Below are positions 1-7,187 of a DNA stretch of 22,925 bases, in pieces. Numbering within the stretch: position 1 is the first letter of the stretch; each line of letters begins with the position of its first letter. Below the pieces are notes generated by a model. It saw only the letters and a program-made list of their open reading frames with translations, was not told where the DNA came from and searched no databases. Both the position numbers and the translations under genes were made by a program. Source of the stretch: VAXT01 sp035318925 (GTDB lineage: Bacteria; Actinomycetota; Thermoleophilia; Gaiellales; Gaiellaceae). The stretch is from positions 1 through 22,925 of the forward strand of contig DATHDS010000034.1 in the NCBI GenBank assembly GCA_035318925.1, written 5' to 3'.

Positions 1-142
1 TCACAGATCGCATTAGACTCTGGAACGTAAAGAAACAAACGGCCCCGCGAGCAATTTAAGGGAATGGACGGTGCTTTCAGGGAAGGTGCCCTAAGCCACT
101 ATTGGCGATCCACCAAGGTGTTGCCTCCATCGGGGACCACCG

Positions 143-244
143 ATGATCTGCCCCGTCTGCGGACTTGAGCACGTTCCAGACGAGGCTCGTGAGATGTCGC
201 ACTTCCGCCAGATGACGACATCGGCCCCGTACCCCCGCACCTGA
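143..244 (+). CDS. possible 33-aa protein with CxxC motif
   Basis: A short open frame starts at ATG 143 and encodes MICPVCGLEHVPDEAREM followed by 15 more residues. It has a C-P-V-C pair and two histidines (residues 10 and 20), which could make one small zinc knuckle. The upstream bases hold only a weak GGGGA ribosome-site candidate. It would be convergent with the HTH ORF that ends at 304. I do not recognise a family. It could equally be the surviving start of a longer lost gene or a chance frame in GC-rich DNA. Confidence 0.22.
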   Translation: MICPVCGLEHVPDEAREMSHFRQMTTSAPYPRT

Positions 245-274
245 CGCGTGCTTCGCGCGGCGGGCGCGACATGG

Positions 275-311
275 AATCCCGCAACCGGCGCGGGCTCACG
301 CCCTCAGGCTG
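275..311 (+). repeat. dispersed repeat R4, copy 1
   Basis: Aligns without gaps to 8879-8915 with 29 of 37 identities, all differences being transitions. It overlaps the 3' end of the small HTH ORF at 304-519, which suggests that the ORF's C-terminus was formed or altered by the repeat. Confidence 0.5.
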
Positions 312-519
312 TCGCTCTGTCGGTGTGTCGGTCACCGACAGAGAAAGAGCGTCCCGCAACCCCGGAGCACAACTTGCGGACGGCGCGGGCGCTCGACAGA
401 CCGAGGATCTCGGCCGTCTCGCCTGCGGACTTGCCTGCCTTCCGCAGAGCGACTGCCGCCTCGCGGTCGCGCTCGCGTTGAGCGCGGATGCCGGCTAGGG
501 AACGGCGAGCGCGGGGCAT
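304..519 (-). CDS. small helix-turn-helix protein (71 aa)
   Basis: The start is ATG at 519 with an AAGG ribosome-site candidate 7 bases upstream; a longer in-frame extension upstream looks non-coding (Pro/Gly/Cys-rich). Residues about 14-48 form a convincing helix-turn-helix: a basic/acidic first helix (RERDREAAVALRKAGKSAG), then ETAEILGLSSARAVRKL, the pattern seen in short AsnC/Xre-like or Hin-like HTH units. The last 20 residues after the HTH have no recognisable fold. Its role is unknown; a DNA-binding regulator is the only inference I would make. Two copies of GGGCGGCCAAAGG lie just upstream of its start (537-592) and could be its own operator. Confidence 0.42.
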   Translation of the reverse strand: MPRARRSLAGIRAQRERDREAAVALRKAGKSAGETAEILGLSSARAVRKLCSGVAGRSFSVGDRHTDRATA

Positions 520-536
520 GGTTGGGACCTTACTCC

Positions 537-592
537 GGGCGGCCAAAGGTGAGCACGACGGGCCTAGTCTCGTTCGGCAGGGCGGCCAAAGG
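537..592. repeat. 13-bp direct repeat upstream of the small HTH gene
   Basis: GGGCGGCCAAAGG occurs exactly at 537-549 and again at 580-592, 43 bp apart (about four helical turns). Both copies lie upstream of the minus-strand HTH ORF that starts at 519. This spacing on one face of the helix is typical of regulator sites, but binding is an inference. Confidence 0.5.
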
Positions 593-1064
593 CGCGAAAC
601 GCCTGCTACGCGGCTACCACAGCGCGAATGCGGGCCTCCGGTGCCGGAATCCGGGCCATCCCAACCTGGCACTGGCTCGGGAATGCGGGAGGACCTGGCA
701 GAGCGCCTGGCACGCTCGCGCGGGCAGGCCCGGCAGGCCCGACATCCGGCTCAGGAACGGCCCCGCGTTCATGCAGGTCGGCCCCGATATTGAATCTGGT
801 GCAGGGATCGCGCCACATTCTGCGCCCTCGTGGACAGGAGGAACCGGCAGTGCAGGAGGATCGTCCGGCGGCTCCCGGCGACCTCCAGCTGCTCCCGGAA
901 GGCACGCTGGCACCGAGTGCCAGGCGGGAAGAGGCCGCGCCGGCACTTGATGCCGGGCAATGAGAAGGCATCCGCAAAACGGCTCGACGACTATCTCGCG
1001 GCGGACGCCAGCTAGGTAACGGAAGGTTCCCAACTGCGTATCCGCTGCCGTCTGATCCTGCGGG
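593..1064. other. stretch without a gene I can support
   Basis: Several overlapping frames on both strands stay open here, but their composition is rich in Arg, Pro and Ala and they show no recognisable domain. The plus frame ending at 1015 (the tail KASAKRLDDYLAADAS) is the most protein-like piece and could be the end of a decayed gene. Nothing else is supported. Confidence 0.4.
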
Positions 1065-1092
1065 TTTACTTTACGCGGAATGTCAGTATAAT
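1065..1092 (+). promoter_or_regulatory. sigma70-type promoter of the toxin-antitoxin operon
   Basis: There is a consensus -10 TATAAT at 1087-1092 and a -35-like TTTACT at 1065-1070, with a 16-bp spacer. A transcription start near 1099 would leave a leader of about 20 bases before ATG 1120, which carries GGAGGTGA (1111-1118) directly before the start codon. Confidence 0.6.
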
Positions 1093-1122
1093 GTCGTACA
1101 TGCCAGACATGGAGGTGACATG
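1092..1122 (+). promoter_or_regulatory. candidate operator over the transcription start
   Basis: TGTC-N10-GACA forms a small dyad at 1092-1109. ACATG repeats three times (1098-1102, 1107-1111, 1118-1122) at spacings of 9 and 11 bp, overlapping the ribosome site. Xre/RES operons are commonly autorepressed by the antitoxin, so these are candidate operator half-sites. Binding is inferred only. Confidence 0.3.
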
Positions 1123-1812
1123 CAGCTCCTAGCATCCCCCGAGGAGCGAGAACAACTTGAACTGCTGGATCATCTAATTCGGCAATGGATTCAGGTTCTG
1201 CGCGAGCAAGCCGAGAACGCAGAGCCGGTCGACGCCGATGAGCACTTCCAGCGATTCTGGGAGACCGCGCAGCGGCTTGCTCTCAGGCTGGAAAAGCAAC
1301 TGCCGCCGAGCCTAGACCCGGTCGCCGCGAACGAGATTCGAACGATCATGATCGGCGGTCTCCGAAAGATCGAGGAGGTCGGGGAGGAGCGACCACTCGA
1401 CATCCTCGATGACTTCATCCTGCGCGCGGAGTCAATCCGCCACATCGTTCGTGACGCGCTGGATGAGGATCTGCCAGTGGACCCCAACGACACTAAGGCG
1501 GTTGTGACACTGTTGGTCAGCTGGCTTCCGCACACCACTCGGAAGAGCATTGCCGAACTTCTCGATGTCAATGAGCGGACGGTTCAGCGTTGGCTTGAGA
1601 ACGGAGGTCCTCCGTCGCGCCGTCTATACATCGTCGCCCGGCTCGTACTCCTTCTCAAGGACGCCTGGACGCCTGAGGGCGTCCTTGCCTGGTTTGCCAG
1701 GCCCCGTCCTGAGCTGAAGGGGCGGCGCCCTGTGGACGTCATCGACGATCCAGACTTTGAACGGGGCCTCCTTCTCGGGGCCCGGGAGGGACGCGCACAA
1801 CATGGAACTTGA
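1120..1812 (+). CDS. Xre/MbcA/ParS-type antitoxin (230 aa)
   Basis: This is the likely antitoxin of the RES toxin encoded by the next gene. Residues about 1-110 are a helical N-terminal region without a motif I recognise. Residues about 140-160 form an HTH (KSIAELLDVNERTVQRWLEN). The C-terminal part (about 175-225: TPEGVLAWFARPRPELKGRR, then VDVIDDPDFERGLLLG) matches the MbcA/ParS toxin-binding pattern, which caps the toxin active site and blocks NAD+ access. The start codon follows GGAGGTGA. The 3' end overlaps the toxin start by 11 bp, the usual antitoxin-first arrangement with translational coupling. The length is above that of most Xre/ParS antitoxins because of the N-terminal extension. 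Family assignment is firm from the C-terminus plus context; the function of the extension is unknown. Confidence 0.85.
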   Translation: MQLLASPEEREQLELLDHLIRQWIQVLREQAENAEPVDADEHFQRFWETAQRLALRLEKQLPPSLDPVAANEIRTIMIGGLRKIEEVGEERPLDILDDFILRAESIRHIVRDALDEDLPVDPNDTKAVVTLLVSWLPHTTRKSIAELLDVNERTVQRWLENGGPPSRRLYIVARLVLLLKDAWTPEGVLAWFARPRPELKGRRPVDVIDDPDFERGLLLGAREGRAQHGT

Positions 1813-2530
1813 GCTACCGACCCGTACGCCGGTTACCGGCTTCTTTGGACAGACTGCCTTCAGATACGCGAACTACGACACGCCTTTCTGGGCTCGGAAC
1901 AACCGGTCGTCGGGCCGCTGGCACATGGTCGGAGACGGAGCGACCCAATACTTGTCTCTCGACCCGGATGCAGCATGGGCGGACCTCGTCCGCGCGGAGA
2001 ATCTTCGCGCGGCCGCAGATCTCGACCTTGTCCGCATGAAGATCTGGGCCGTCACTCTCACGCAGGAGAACATCGTCGACTACAGCACCTTCGAGCTGGC
2101 TGAGGCCGCGGGCTTTCCGCCTGACGCGCTCGTCGACGACGACAGGTCGCGGTGCCAGGCCGAGGGTCATCGGCTTCGCGAAGAAGGCCACGCAGGCGTA
2201 ATCTCGCCGAGCGCGGCACTTCCGGGAGCCTTGAACATCACGCTTTTCGGGCGTCGCGTTCGAGCAAGGTGGGGTGTGCCGACAAAGCTCGCCTCTGCGA
2301 TCCCATGCTGCATTGTCGCTGTCGGCGGACCGCCGCCGGATCTGGTCGACCGAGTCCGGTACGAGGGCGATCTCCACGCAGGCTACGAGGAGTACGTTGC
2401 GCTGAAAGCTCAGCGCGAGCGAGAAGCGCGCTTCGCGGACCCGGAGCGCCCAGGCGTGCCAGTGCGTAGGCCTCCCGATATCAACGCACCCGAAGATCAA
2501 GCGAGCGCGACGCCCGAAGATTTGGACTGA
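1802..2530 (+). CDS. RES-domain toxin (NAD+-degrading), 242 aa
   Basis: RES toxins degrade cellular NAD+ (NAD+ phosphorylase or glycohydrolase activity in MbcT and its relatives) and are held inactive by an Xre/MbcA antitoxin. The domain spans about residues 10-170. Visible signature residues are Arg21 in FRYAN, the SSGRW motif (36-40) before Gly44 and TQYLS (48-52), Glu66 in VRAENLRAA, and Ser135/Ser137 in GVISPSAALPG. These correspond to the Arg, Glu and Ser that name the family. The start is ATG 1802, inside the antitoxin gene; an upstream ATG in the same frame (1757) would only add antisense-like residues. The C-terminal 50 residues are charged and Pro-rich, beyond the usual domain. In this context it is a stress or defence toxin next to a CBASS-like operon. 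Confidence 0.88.
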   Translation: MELELPTRTPVTGFFGQTAFRYANYDTPFWARNNRSSGRWHMVGDGATQYLSLDPDAAWADLVRAENLRAAADLDLVRMKIWAVTLTQENIVDYSTFELAEAAGFPPDALVDDDRSRCQAEGHRLREEGHAGVISPSAALPGALNITLFGRRVRARWGVPTKLASAIPCCIVAVGGPPPDLVDRVRYEGDLHAGYEEYVALKAQREREARFADPERPGVPVRRPPDINAPEDQASATPEDLD

Positions 2531-2848
2531 CGCACGGCCCCAGTGTTTTGTGGGACTCGGGCGCGCGCGTGAACCTATGCTCTGCTGGTGGCGGTTGGAT
2601 CGGCGCGCTCGCCCTTCTTGCCTCCGCGCGATCGGCCCTTGGCTCGGCGCGCGCGACGGCGTGCGCTGTGGGCCTTCGGTACGGTCGTGGTTTCTCCACG
2701 ACGCTGCGTGGTCGATCGCCGCCGGGAGCAGCTCGTGCGAGATGTGTCCTTCGCAATGTGCAGCGACTCACGTCATCTGCGGGCAGTAGTTGGCTCGTTG
2801 CAAGCAGCCAGCCCAAGATGGCGATCGCGGGGTAGTCTCAGGGGTGGT
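2531..2848. other. convergent intergenic region
   Basis: This gap separates the end of the toxin gene from the end of the minus-strand operon. Open frames here are Arg/Ala/Ser-rich shadows on both strands. A near-palindrome, TGGCTCGTTGCAAGCAGCCA (2791-2810, mismatched only at two inner pairs), could fold as a hairpin on either strand. No T-tract follows it, so I do not call a terminator. Confidence 0.4.
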
Positions 2849-3589
2849 TTACGTGTCCGGCTCGAGGGTGCGACCCCACTCCTGAAGGTCGATCGCAGGC
2901 ACCGTGCCCATGAGGCGAAGCTGCTCAAAGAGGTACATAAGGATGAAGATCAAGCCTGCGTCCGACGCGCTTCTCTCGATCGCCACCGCACCGTCCTTGG
3001 GGTACGCGGCGGCAAACCCGCCGTGATGAAGCGCGCACCCGAGATCGAGCTGCCCGTCGCGGGAACATTCTCCCAGCGCTTCTCGGAGGCGGGGCCCGAG
3101 CGGATCTGTCCAGCTTGATGAGGTTGCGAGGATCCCTGCAACGATCGGGAAGAGCTTGAGCGGCCGCACATCGCCACCGGCGTTCAGGAACGGTGCGCTC
3201 GTACGGCGCAGGCCTCTGGCTGACTCTGCCTTCTCGGCGGCATAGCGGACGTTGGCCCGATTCAGCTCCTGCCTAATCTCGAAGACTGCGTAGACACTCT
3301 CGGCGGGGATGTAGCGCACGCCACTCTTCTCGAAGAGGAGCGGCGAGTGGGTCGTGTCGTGGACCACGAGATCAAGGGCATCACTTCTCTTTCCGTCCGC
3401 GTCAACAATCGTGGCCTTGTTGACCGCGTACCGCTCAGGCAAGAATCTCCTAAAGGCCGCGCACCAATCGATTTCGACGATCATCCCTAGATCGGTGGGA
3501 TGTTCGACGACGCCGCGAGCTGTATCGACGCCGGCTACGAGCTCGGCCTGCTGAGCGAGGAGGAGTTCGCGGAGCTTGACTGTCTTCAT
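2849..3589 (-). CDS. DUF6602-like nuclease-fold protein, last gene of the CBASS-like operon
   Basis: This 246-aa protein carries a DUF6602-like core. Glu39 lies in GMIVEIDW, the segment FLPERYAVNKATIVDADG is followed by KRSDALDLVVHD (Asp73), and ESVYAVFEIRQEL holds Glu104 and Arg106. The order Glu, Asp, then ExR/K with a beta-hairpin between resembles PD-(D/E)xK nucleases, with Arg in place of the usual Lys. The C-terminal 130 residues are not recognised. The ATG overlaps the stop of the JAMM gene (ATGA), so the two are translationally coupled. No signal peptide or TM segment is visible, so it is probably cytoplasmic. Because the operon lacks any standard CBASS effector, this protein is the likely effector. 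The nuclease idea is inference from fold pattern, not shown. Confidence 0.75.
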   Translation of the reverse strand: MKTVKLRELLLAQQAELVAGVDTARGVVEHPTDLGMIVEIDWCAAFRRFLPERYAVNKATIVDADGKRSDALDLVVHDTTHSPLLFEKSGVRYIPAESVYAVFEIRQELNRANVRYAAEKAESARGLRRTSAPFLNAGGDVRPLKLFPIVAGILATSSSWTDPLGPRLREALGECSRDGQLDLGCALHHGGFAAAYPKDGAVAIERSASDAGLIFILMYLFEQLRLMGTVPAIDLQEWGRTLEPDT

Positions 3590-4134
3590 CGTCGCGACCA
3601 GACGCTAACGCGCGGGCCGTGCATCGACATCCTCTTCGTTACGCGAGTCGCCTTCATCGCCAGGGGCCCAGCATCCAGAATGCGCATGCGTCGCAACGAC
3701 GCGCCGGTCCACTGCCGACCGTCGATCTCGTAGCTGTCCTTCATTCGGCGCAACACAAAGAGAAGTGGCCTCGGGCAGTCGCCGCTAACGCTGATCGAGG
3801 CGATTGAAGCCGCATCTCTGCCACTCGGGCTTACATTGATCGGGTGTGAGTGCCAGTCACCAAGGTAACCCAGCCGTGCATCCTGATTTCGCAGCCGCCG
3901 GACCGTCCGACCCCGAGCGCCGGTAGGCAGCTCGTAGTGTCTCGGCCCTGCCTCTGGCGACGGTATTTCGATCGCGTTCGTCACCCAAGGTCGACCGGCA
4001 CCGAGACCATTAGCCAACACGCCGACGAGCACACCGCCTGTCTCGTGGGGGTGAGCCCTGGCGGAGGCCGCCGCCATTGCGCTGCGCGCTTCCTCACTGA
4101 TCCAGACACGCCAGGCACGGTTAGGCAACTTCAT
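3586..4134 (-). CDS. cap3: JAMM/MPN+ isopeptidase (Cap3-like), 182 aa
   Basis: This is a zinc isopeptidase of the JAB/MPN family. In type II CBASS, Cap3 removes the CD-NTase from the proteins to which Cap2 has conjugated it. The complete motif set is visible: Glu31 in HPHETGGVLVG, the H95-S-H97-P pair in LGDWHSHPINV, and Ser104-x2-Asp107 in SPSGRDAAS. The length fits stand-alone bacterial JAB proteins. The start is ATG 4134, 14 bp inside the E2-E1 gene. The last 35 residues are basic and outside the core fold. The alternative is a general DUB or processing protease, but the position directly after an E2-E1 fusion and a CD-NTase makes Cap3 by far the best fit. Confidence 0.88.
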   Translation of the reverse strand: MKLPNRAWRVWISEEARSAMAAASARAHPHETGGVLVGVLANGLGAGRPWVTNAIEIPSPEAGPRHYELPTGARGRTVRRLRNQDARLGYLGDWHSHPINVSPSGRDAASIASISVSGDCPRPLLFVLRRMKDSYEIDGRQWTGASLRRMRILDAGPLAMKATRVTKRMSMHGPRVSVWSRR

Positions 4135-5641
4135 GTCCGTATCGTCCGATCTCCTCGAACGGAGGCTCAGTCAGCGGGCGATAGATGTCGATCACTTCGT
4201 CCGGATAGAGGTTCCGCCCGGTCAGATAGTCCACCGCCACGTCGGCAGCCAGCGCTGCGATTGCCGTGACGGCAATTGGTGAGGCGTTGTTGATTGGCGA
4301 GGAGCAGCCTGCCTCGAAGACAAGCGGTTCGTCGGCGGGAGGGATGACCGGATACCGCTCCTCGCCGGCCCGATCGGTGATCACAGTGTCTCCGGGGCCT
4401 TGTCGGCGAACTCGTCCCACTGAGCCCGCGCGGTAGAGCGCCACTGAAAGAAGTGGCGCTGCTTCCTGCTCGCAAAGAGCGGAAAGCATGTTGGTGAAGC
4501 TTGCGCTTCCCGTGGCGTCAACCACGAGGTCGACCTTGGGTATCTGGCTGCGGATCTCCTCGGGATTCCATGCGATGCCAGCAACCTTCTTGACCTTTGC
4601 CCAAGGGGCTTGGCTGAACGCGAGGAGGTCCACGGCCTCAACTTTCGTCTGTCCCACGAACCAAGAACCTGCGGCATGACGGACAACGTCGCCGGGACGG
4701 AGGCGCTCTGGGTCGACGATCACCGATCTGCCTAGGCCGCCTTGCGCCAACAGGAGCGCGAGGCGTGAACCGACGGCACCGACACCGAAGACGAGTACCG
4801 ACTTCGCAATGAGCGAAGCGACGTCGGGGCCGGCGCGCAGACGCAGGACGTCCGTGTCCGTCGGCGCCACTTCGATGGCTTCAGCGACAACTTCGCCATC
4901 GCGTCGCTCGGCCAGGAGTACGAGGGCTTCGCGGCCGAGCTCTCGGTCCCACGCCACAAGAAAGAGACGTGGCGTCCCGTCTTTCATCACATTGCGGAAG
5001 CGTCGATCGAAGTTATTCCGCTGGCTCTGCGAGAGGAGTGCCCGGACACCAGCCAGGTTGCGTGGGGGTGCGTTGACCTGTCCAACGTAGTACCACCGAC
5101 CTCCGATCCGGGCCCCACCGCCTGCTTGGATCTCGAGCACGGGCACCTTTTTCTTCCAGGTACCTGAAATAACGCCGTGCTTGCCCCGGGACCCGTCGAG
5201 TCGCAGCTTGCTGAGGTCCACCGTTGCCAATGATTCGGGCCGGACGCGCCCGAACGAAAGATGCGCGTCAAGAGCGAAGTCCTCCGGATGGAACCCTTCC
5301 TTGGCTCGGCGCACCCACTCCTCGATCCGCGCCAGGTACCCGCCCAGGGTCAGCCACTCGTCGGAAACCGCGCCCGATCGCCATAAGCAGACTTCGCCTC
5401 CCGCACTCACGTGGCGTTCGTCCAGGCCTTCCACATACAAGCGCGGGTGTTGGAACGGCCAGCCGTCGACAAACCGAATCGACATCGTGTTGGCCTGGGT
5501 CAGGCTACGGAGTGAGCCGGCGATCGGTCCGATCCAGCGGCGGGGGTCTGACCGATCGGGCTCGAAGCTCGCCTCGATCAGCTCTGTCTGGAAGAGCTCG
5601 AGCGAGGCGACGTCGAGCGTGGCGATCTCATGCGAACCCAC
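4121..5641 (-). CDS. cap2: E2-E1 fusion protein (Cap2-like), 506 aa
   Basis: Cap2 proteins use an E1 adenylation domain and an E2 domain to attach the C-terminus of the CD-NTase to other molecules, priming it for signalling. I chose GTG 5641 because AGGAGG sits 3 bases upstream; an in-frame TTG at 5659 is possible. Residue numbers below use GTG. The N-terminal E2-like domain (about 1-120) has WPFQHPRLYVEG and the catalytic Cys85 in GGEVCLW. A beta-rich linker follows (about 125-270). The E1 domain (about 275-500) has the ATP-binding loop GVGAVGS (286-292), Asp310 after a beta strand, DATGS (375-379) and the putative catalytic Cys446 in EAGCSSPINNAS. The gene overlaps the CD-NTase end by 14 bp and the JAMM start by 14 bp. 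It is somewhat shorter than the best-known Cap2 proteins, but both active-site cysteines are present. Confidence 0.88.
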   Translation of the reverse strand: MGSHEIATLDVASLELFQTELIEASFEPDRSDPRRWIGPIAGSLRSLTQANTMSIRFVDGWPFQHPRLYVEGLDERHVSAGGEVCLWRSGAVSDEWLTLGGYLARIEEWVRRAKEGFHPEDFALDAHLSFGRVRPESLATVDLSKLRLDGSRGKHGVISGTWKKKVPVLEIQAGGGARIGGRWYYVGQVNAPPRNLAGVRALLSQSQRNNFDRRFRNVMKDGTPRLFLVAWDRELGREALVLLAERRDGEVVAEAIEVAPTDTDVLRLRAGPDVASLIAKSVLVFGVGAVGSRLALLLAQGGLGRSVIVDPERLRPGDVVRHAAGSWFVGQTKVEAVDLLAFSQAPWAKVKKVAGIAWNPEEIRSQIPKVDLVVDATGSASFTNMLSALCEQEAAPLLSVALYRAGSVGRVRRQGPGDTVITDRAGEERYPVIPPADEPLVFEAGCSSPINNASPIAVTAIAALAADVAVDYLTGRNLYPDEVIDIYRPLTEPPFEEIGRYGHEVA

Positions 5642-6629
5642 TCGCCTCCTCGGAGCCAACCGCGGCCACAGCCGCTACGTTCTTGATCGCGTTGCCCTTC
5701 TCGTCGCAGCCGGGCGGAAGGGGGAAGCACGGCCCTCGCTCGTTCTCGCCCAGGATCTCGCGCCACAGCGCGGCGGCCGGGCAACGAGCAACGGTCAAAG
5801 CGAGCTCAGCCTTTGATGCAAGGTCTTCGAAGACGGCTGCCGCCTCCGCACGATCGTCCGGATCGGGCTCGGGCTTGTAAGGCTTATCGAGCACGGGGTC
5901 GGTGAGGGGAGTCGAGTTTTCGAGCTGTGTCGCGAGCGAGCGCAACGTTGCCGCGAGGAGCTCGGCGAAGCTGTCGCCTTTCACATCGGCCACGAACGTC
6001 CAATACGTCATCAGCTCGAAGTAGAAGCCGCCGGGCTTTCGGTCATCCCGGTGATGACGGCGCGTCTGGCGGACGAGTTTCACGATCGGAACGTAGGCTC
6101 CTTGACCGTCGACCTTTAGCTTGGAGTTCAACTCCACGGTCAGCGCGGTGAGCTTTTCTGGATCGGTTTCGCGCCAGCGCTCGCCAGCGTCGGGCGACTT
6201 CCAGAGATCGCGATCGCGGCGTGGGATGGCCCAGCGAGTGCCCATCCTCACTGCTGGTACCACATCGACCGCGAAGTCCTCCTCGCCGTCGATCGGGAAG
6301 GTGACCTTGATCGACCGAGCTTGTGCCTCGGCTTGGTTTCCGTACTTCGCCACCAGCACTCTGAGAACGGCCTCGAAGACTGCGTTCGGGTCCGCGCTCG
6401 TGTCGAGCTTCGTCAACTTCGTGAAAACGTCGACGTCTTTGCCGGGGTAGATCGCCGTGTGCCGCGCATAGGAGCCGATAAGAACGGTGGCGACTCCCCA
6501 GGTACAAAGCTGCTCATCCTCCTCGAGGCAGTGGCGGATCTCCTCCTGGGCGGCGACGACACGCTCCCGCTTCTCCGTGAGTTCGATTCTCGCGAGCGCG
6601 CCTTTGAATTGGTCGGGCAATGTCTCCAT
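5628..6629 (-). CDS. CD-NTase (CBASS oligonucleotide cyclase), 333 aa
   Basis: The fold is a pol-beta-type nucleotidyltransferase. The motif G52-S53 (VLIGSYARHT), then PGKD65VD67VF, then Asp122 in DFAVDVVPA gives the three metal-binding acids of an active enzyme. The residue pattern around GSYARxTxxxPxxDvDv is characteristic of CD-NTases, which make cyclic oligonucleotide alarms on phage infection. The start is set at ATG 6629, with GGGG 6-9 bases upstream; a GTG at 6635 is the alternative. The protein ends in a flexible Ala/Gly/Glu-rich tail finishing SEEASGFA. This fits the exposed C-terminus that Cap2 activates in type II systems. The product nucleotide cannot be read from sequence. It is the second gene of the operon, 78 bp or more after the winged-helix gene. 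Confidence 0.88.
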   Translation of the reverse strand: METLPDQFKGALARIELTEKRERVVAAQEEIRHCLEEDEQLCTWGVATVLIGSYARHTAIYPGKDVDVFTKLTKLDTSADPNAVFEAVLRVLVAKYGNQAEAQARSIKVTFPIDGEEDFAVDVVPAVRMGTRWAIPRRDRDLWKSPDAGERWRETDPEKLTALTVELNSKLKVDGQGAYVPIVKLVRQTRRHHRDDRKPGGFYFELMTYWTFVADVKGDSFAELLAATLRSLATQLENSTPLTDPVLDKPYKPEPDPDDRAEAAAVFEDLASKAELALTVARCPAAALWREILGENERGPCFPLPPGCDEKGNAIKNVAAVAAVGSEEASGFA

Positions 6630-6650
6630 CAGCACCCCGTATCTGCGCTT

Positions 6651-6668
6651 GTAGCTGACACCAGCTAC
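6651..6668. promoter_or_regulatory. perfect 18-bp palindromic hairpin before the CD-NTase gene
   Basis: GTAGCTG-ACAC-CAGCTAC is a perfect 7-bp inverted repeat with a 4-base loop. It lies in the only sizeable gap of the operon, 21 bp upstream of the CD-NTase ATG. It may be an operator for a regulator or an RNA hairpin controlling translation. Its left arm contains part of the string CTTGTAGC, which also occurs upstream of the winged-helix gene (7193-7200). Confidence 0.5.
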
Positions 6669-6713
6669 ATAGACAGGTATCAGACGGGTCGGACAGATTC
6701 GGCCGGTTTTGAT

Positions 6714-7160
6714 CTATGCCGCTCGGAGGCGGTAGAGACCAGAGCGCGGACGCACGGACTCGACGGCTGGGGCGCGAGCGATCTGGGTTAGGAATGTTGC
6801 CAGGGGATCCTTGCCGGCGACGCGGAGGCCCTCCTCGAGCACGAGCTCGTACCACTCTCGGTAGTGCACGATCGAGCCGACGCCCTTCTTCTGGCGGAGC
6901 AGATCAATTGCAATCTCGCGAAGGCGCTGTCCACGAAGCTCTCCGTGCATCGCTTCCAGTGAGAGTTGGGGCGCGAGCCCCAGCATCTCGTCTATCTGCC
7001 GAAGTAGGCGTACAGTCTCCTCCACGCTCCGATCGACGACCGCGACGACCGCGTGGAGGCGCTCCGCCTGGGTTCGAAGATCGGCTAACCGCCCCGCGAT
7101 GACCTCGCGTTCGTGCTCGACCGCCTCGCGAACGTGCTCGGAGAGATTCGCGACGGCCAC
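6714..7160 (-). CDS. coiled-coil plus HARE-like winged-helix protein (148 aa)
   Basis: Residues about 1-60 are a long amphipathic helix likely to form a coiled coil (VREAVEHEREVIAGRLADL, then VVDRSVEETVRLLRQIDEML). Residues about 75-146 match the HARE-HTH winged-helix pattern: LREIAIDLLRQ, then SIVHYREWYELVLEEGLRVA, GKDPLATFLTQIAR and a final wing ending GLYRL. HARE-HTH domains occur in restriction and chromatin proteins and recognise or sense DNA. The start is a GTG at 7160 with no clear ribosome site. It precedes the CD-NTase gene in the same orientation, so it is probably part of the operon as a regulator or DNA sensor. Known CBASS regulators (CapW with a WYL domain, CapH with a classic HTH) are different proteins. 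Its role here is inference. Confidence 0.7.
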   Translation of the reverse strand: MAVANLSEHVREAVEHEREVIAGRLADLRTQAERLHAVVAVVDRSVEETVRLLRQIDEMLGLAPQLSLEAMHGELRGQRLREIAIDLLRQKKGVGSIVHYREWYELVLEEGLRVAGKDPLATFLTQIARAPAVESVRPRSGLYRLRAA

Positions 7161-7187
7161 GGTGAGGAATGTAGATACGCCGCCGGA

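Noticed and set aside
1814..2500. 228-codon minus frame opposite the RES toxin
   Set aside because: Shadow of a gene with family signature residues on the plus strand.
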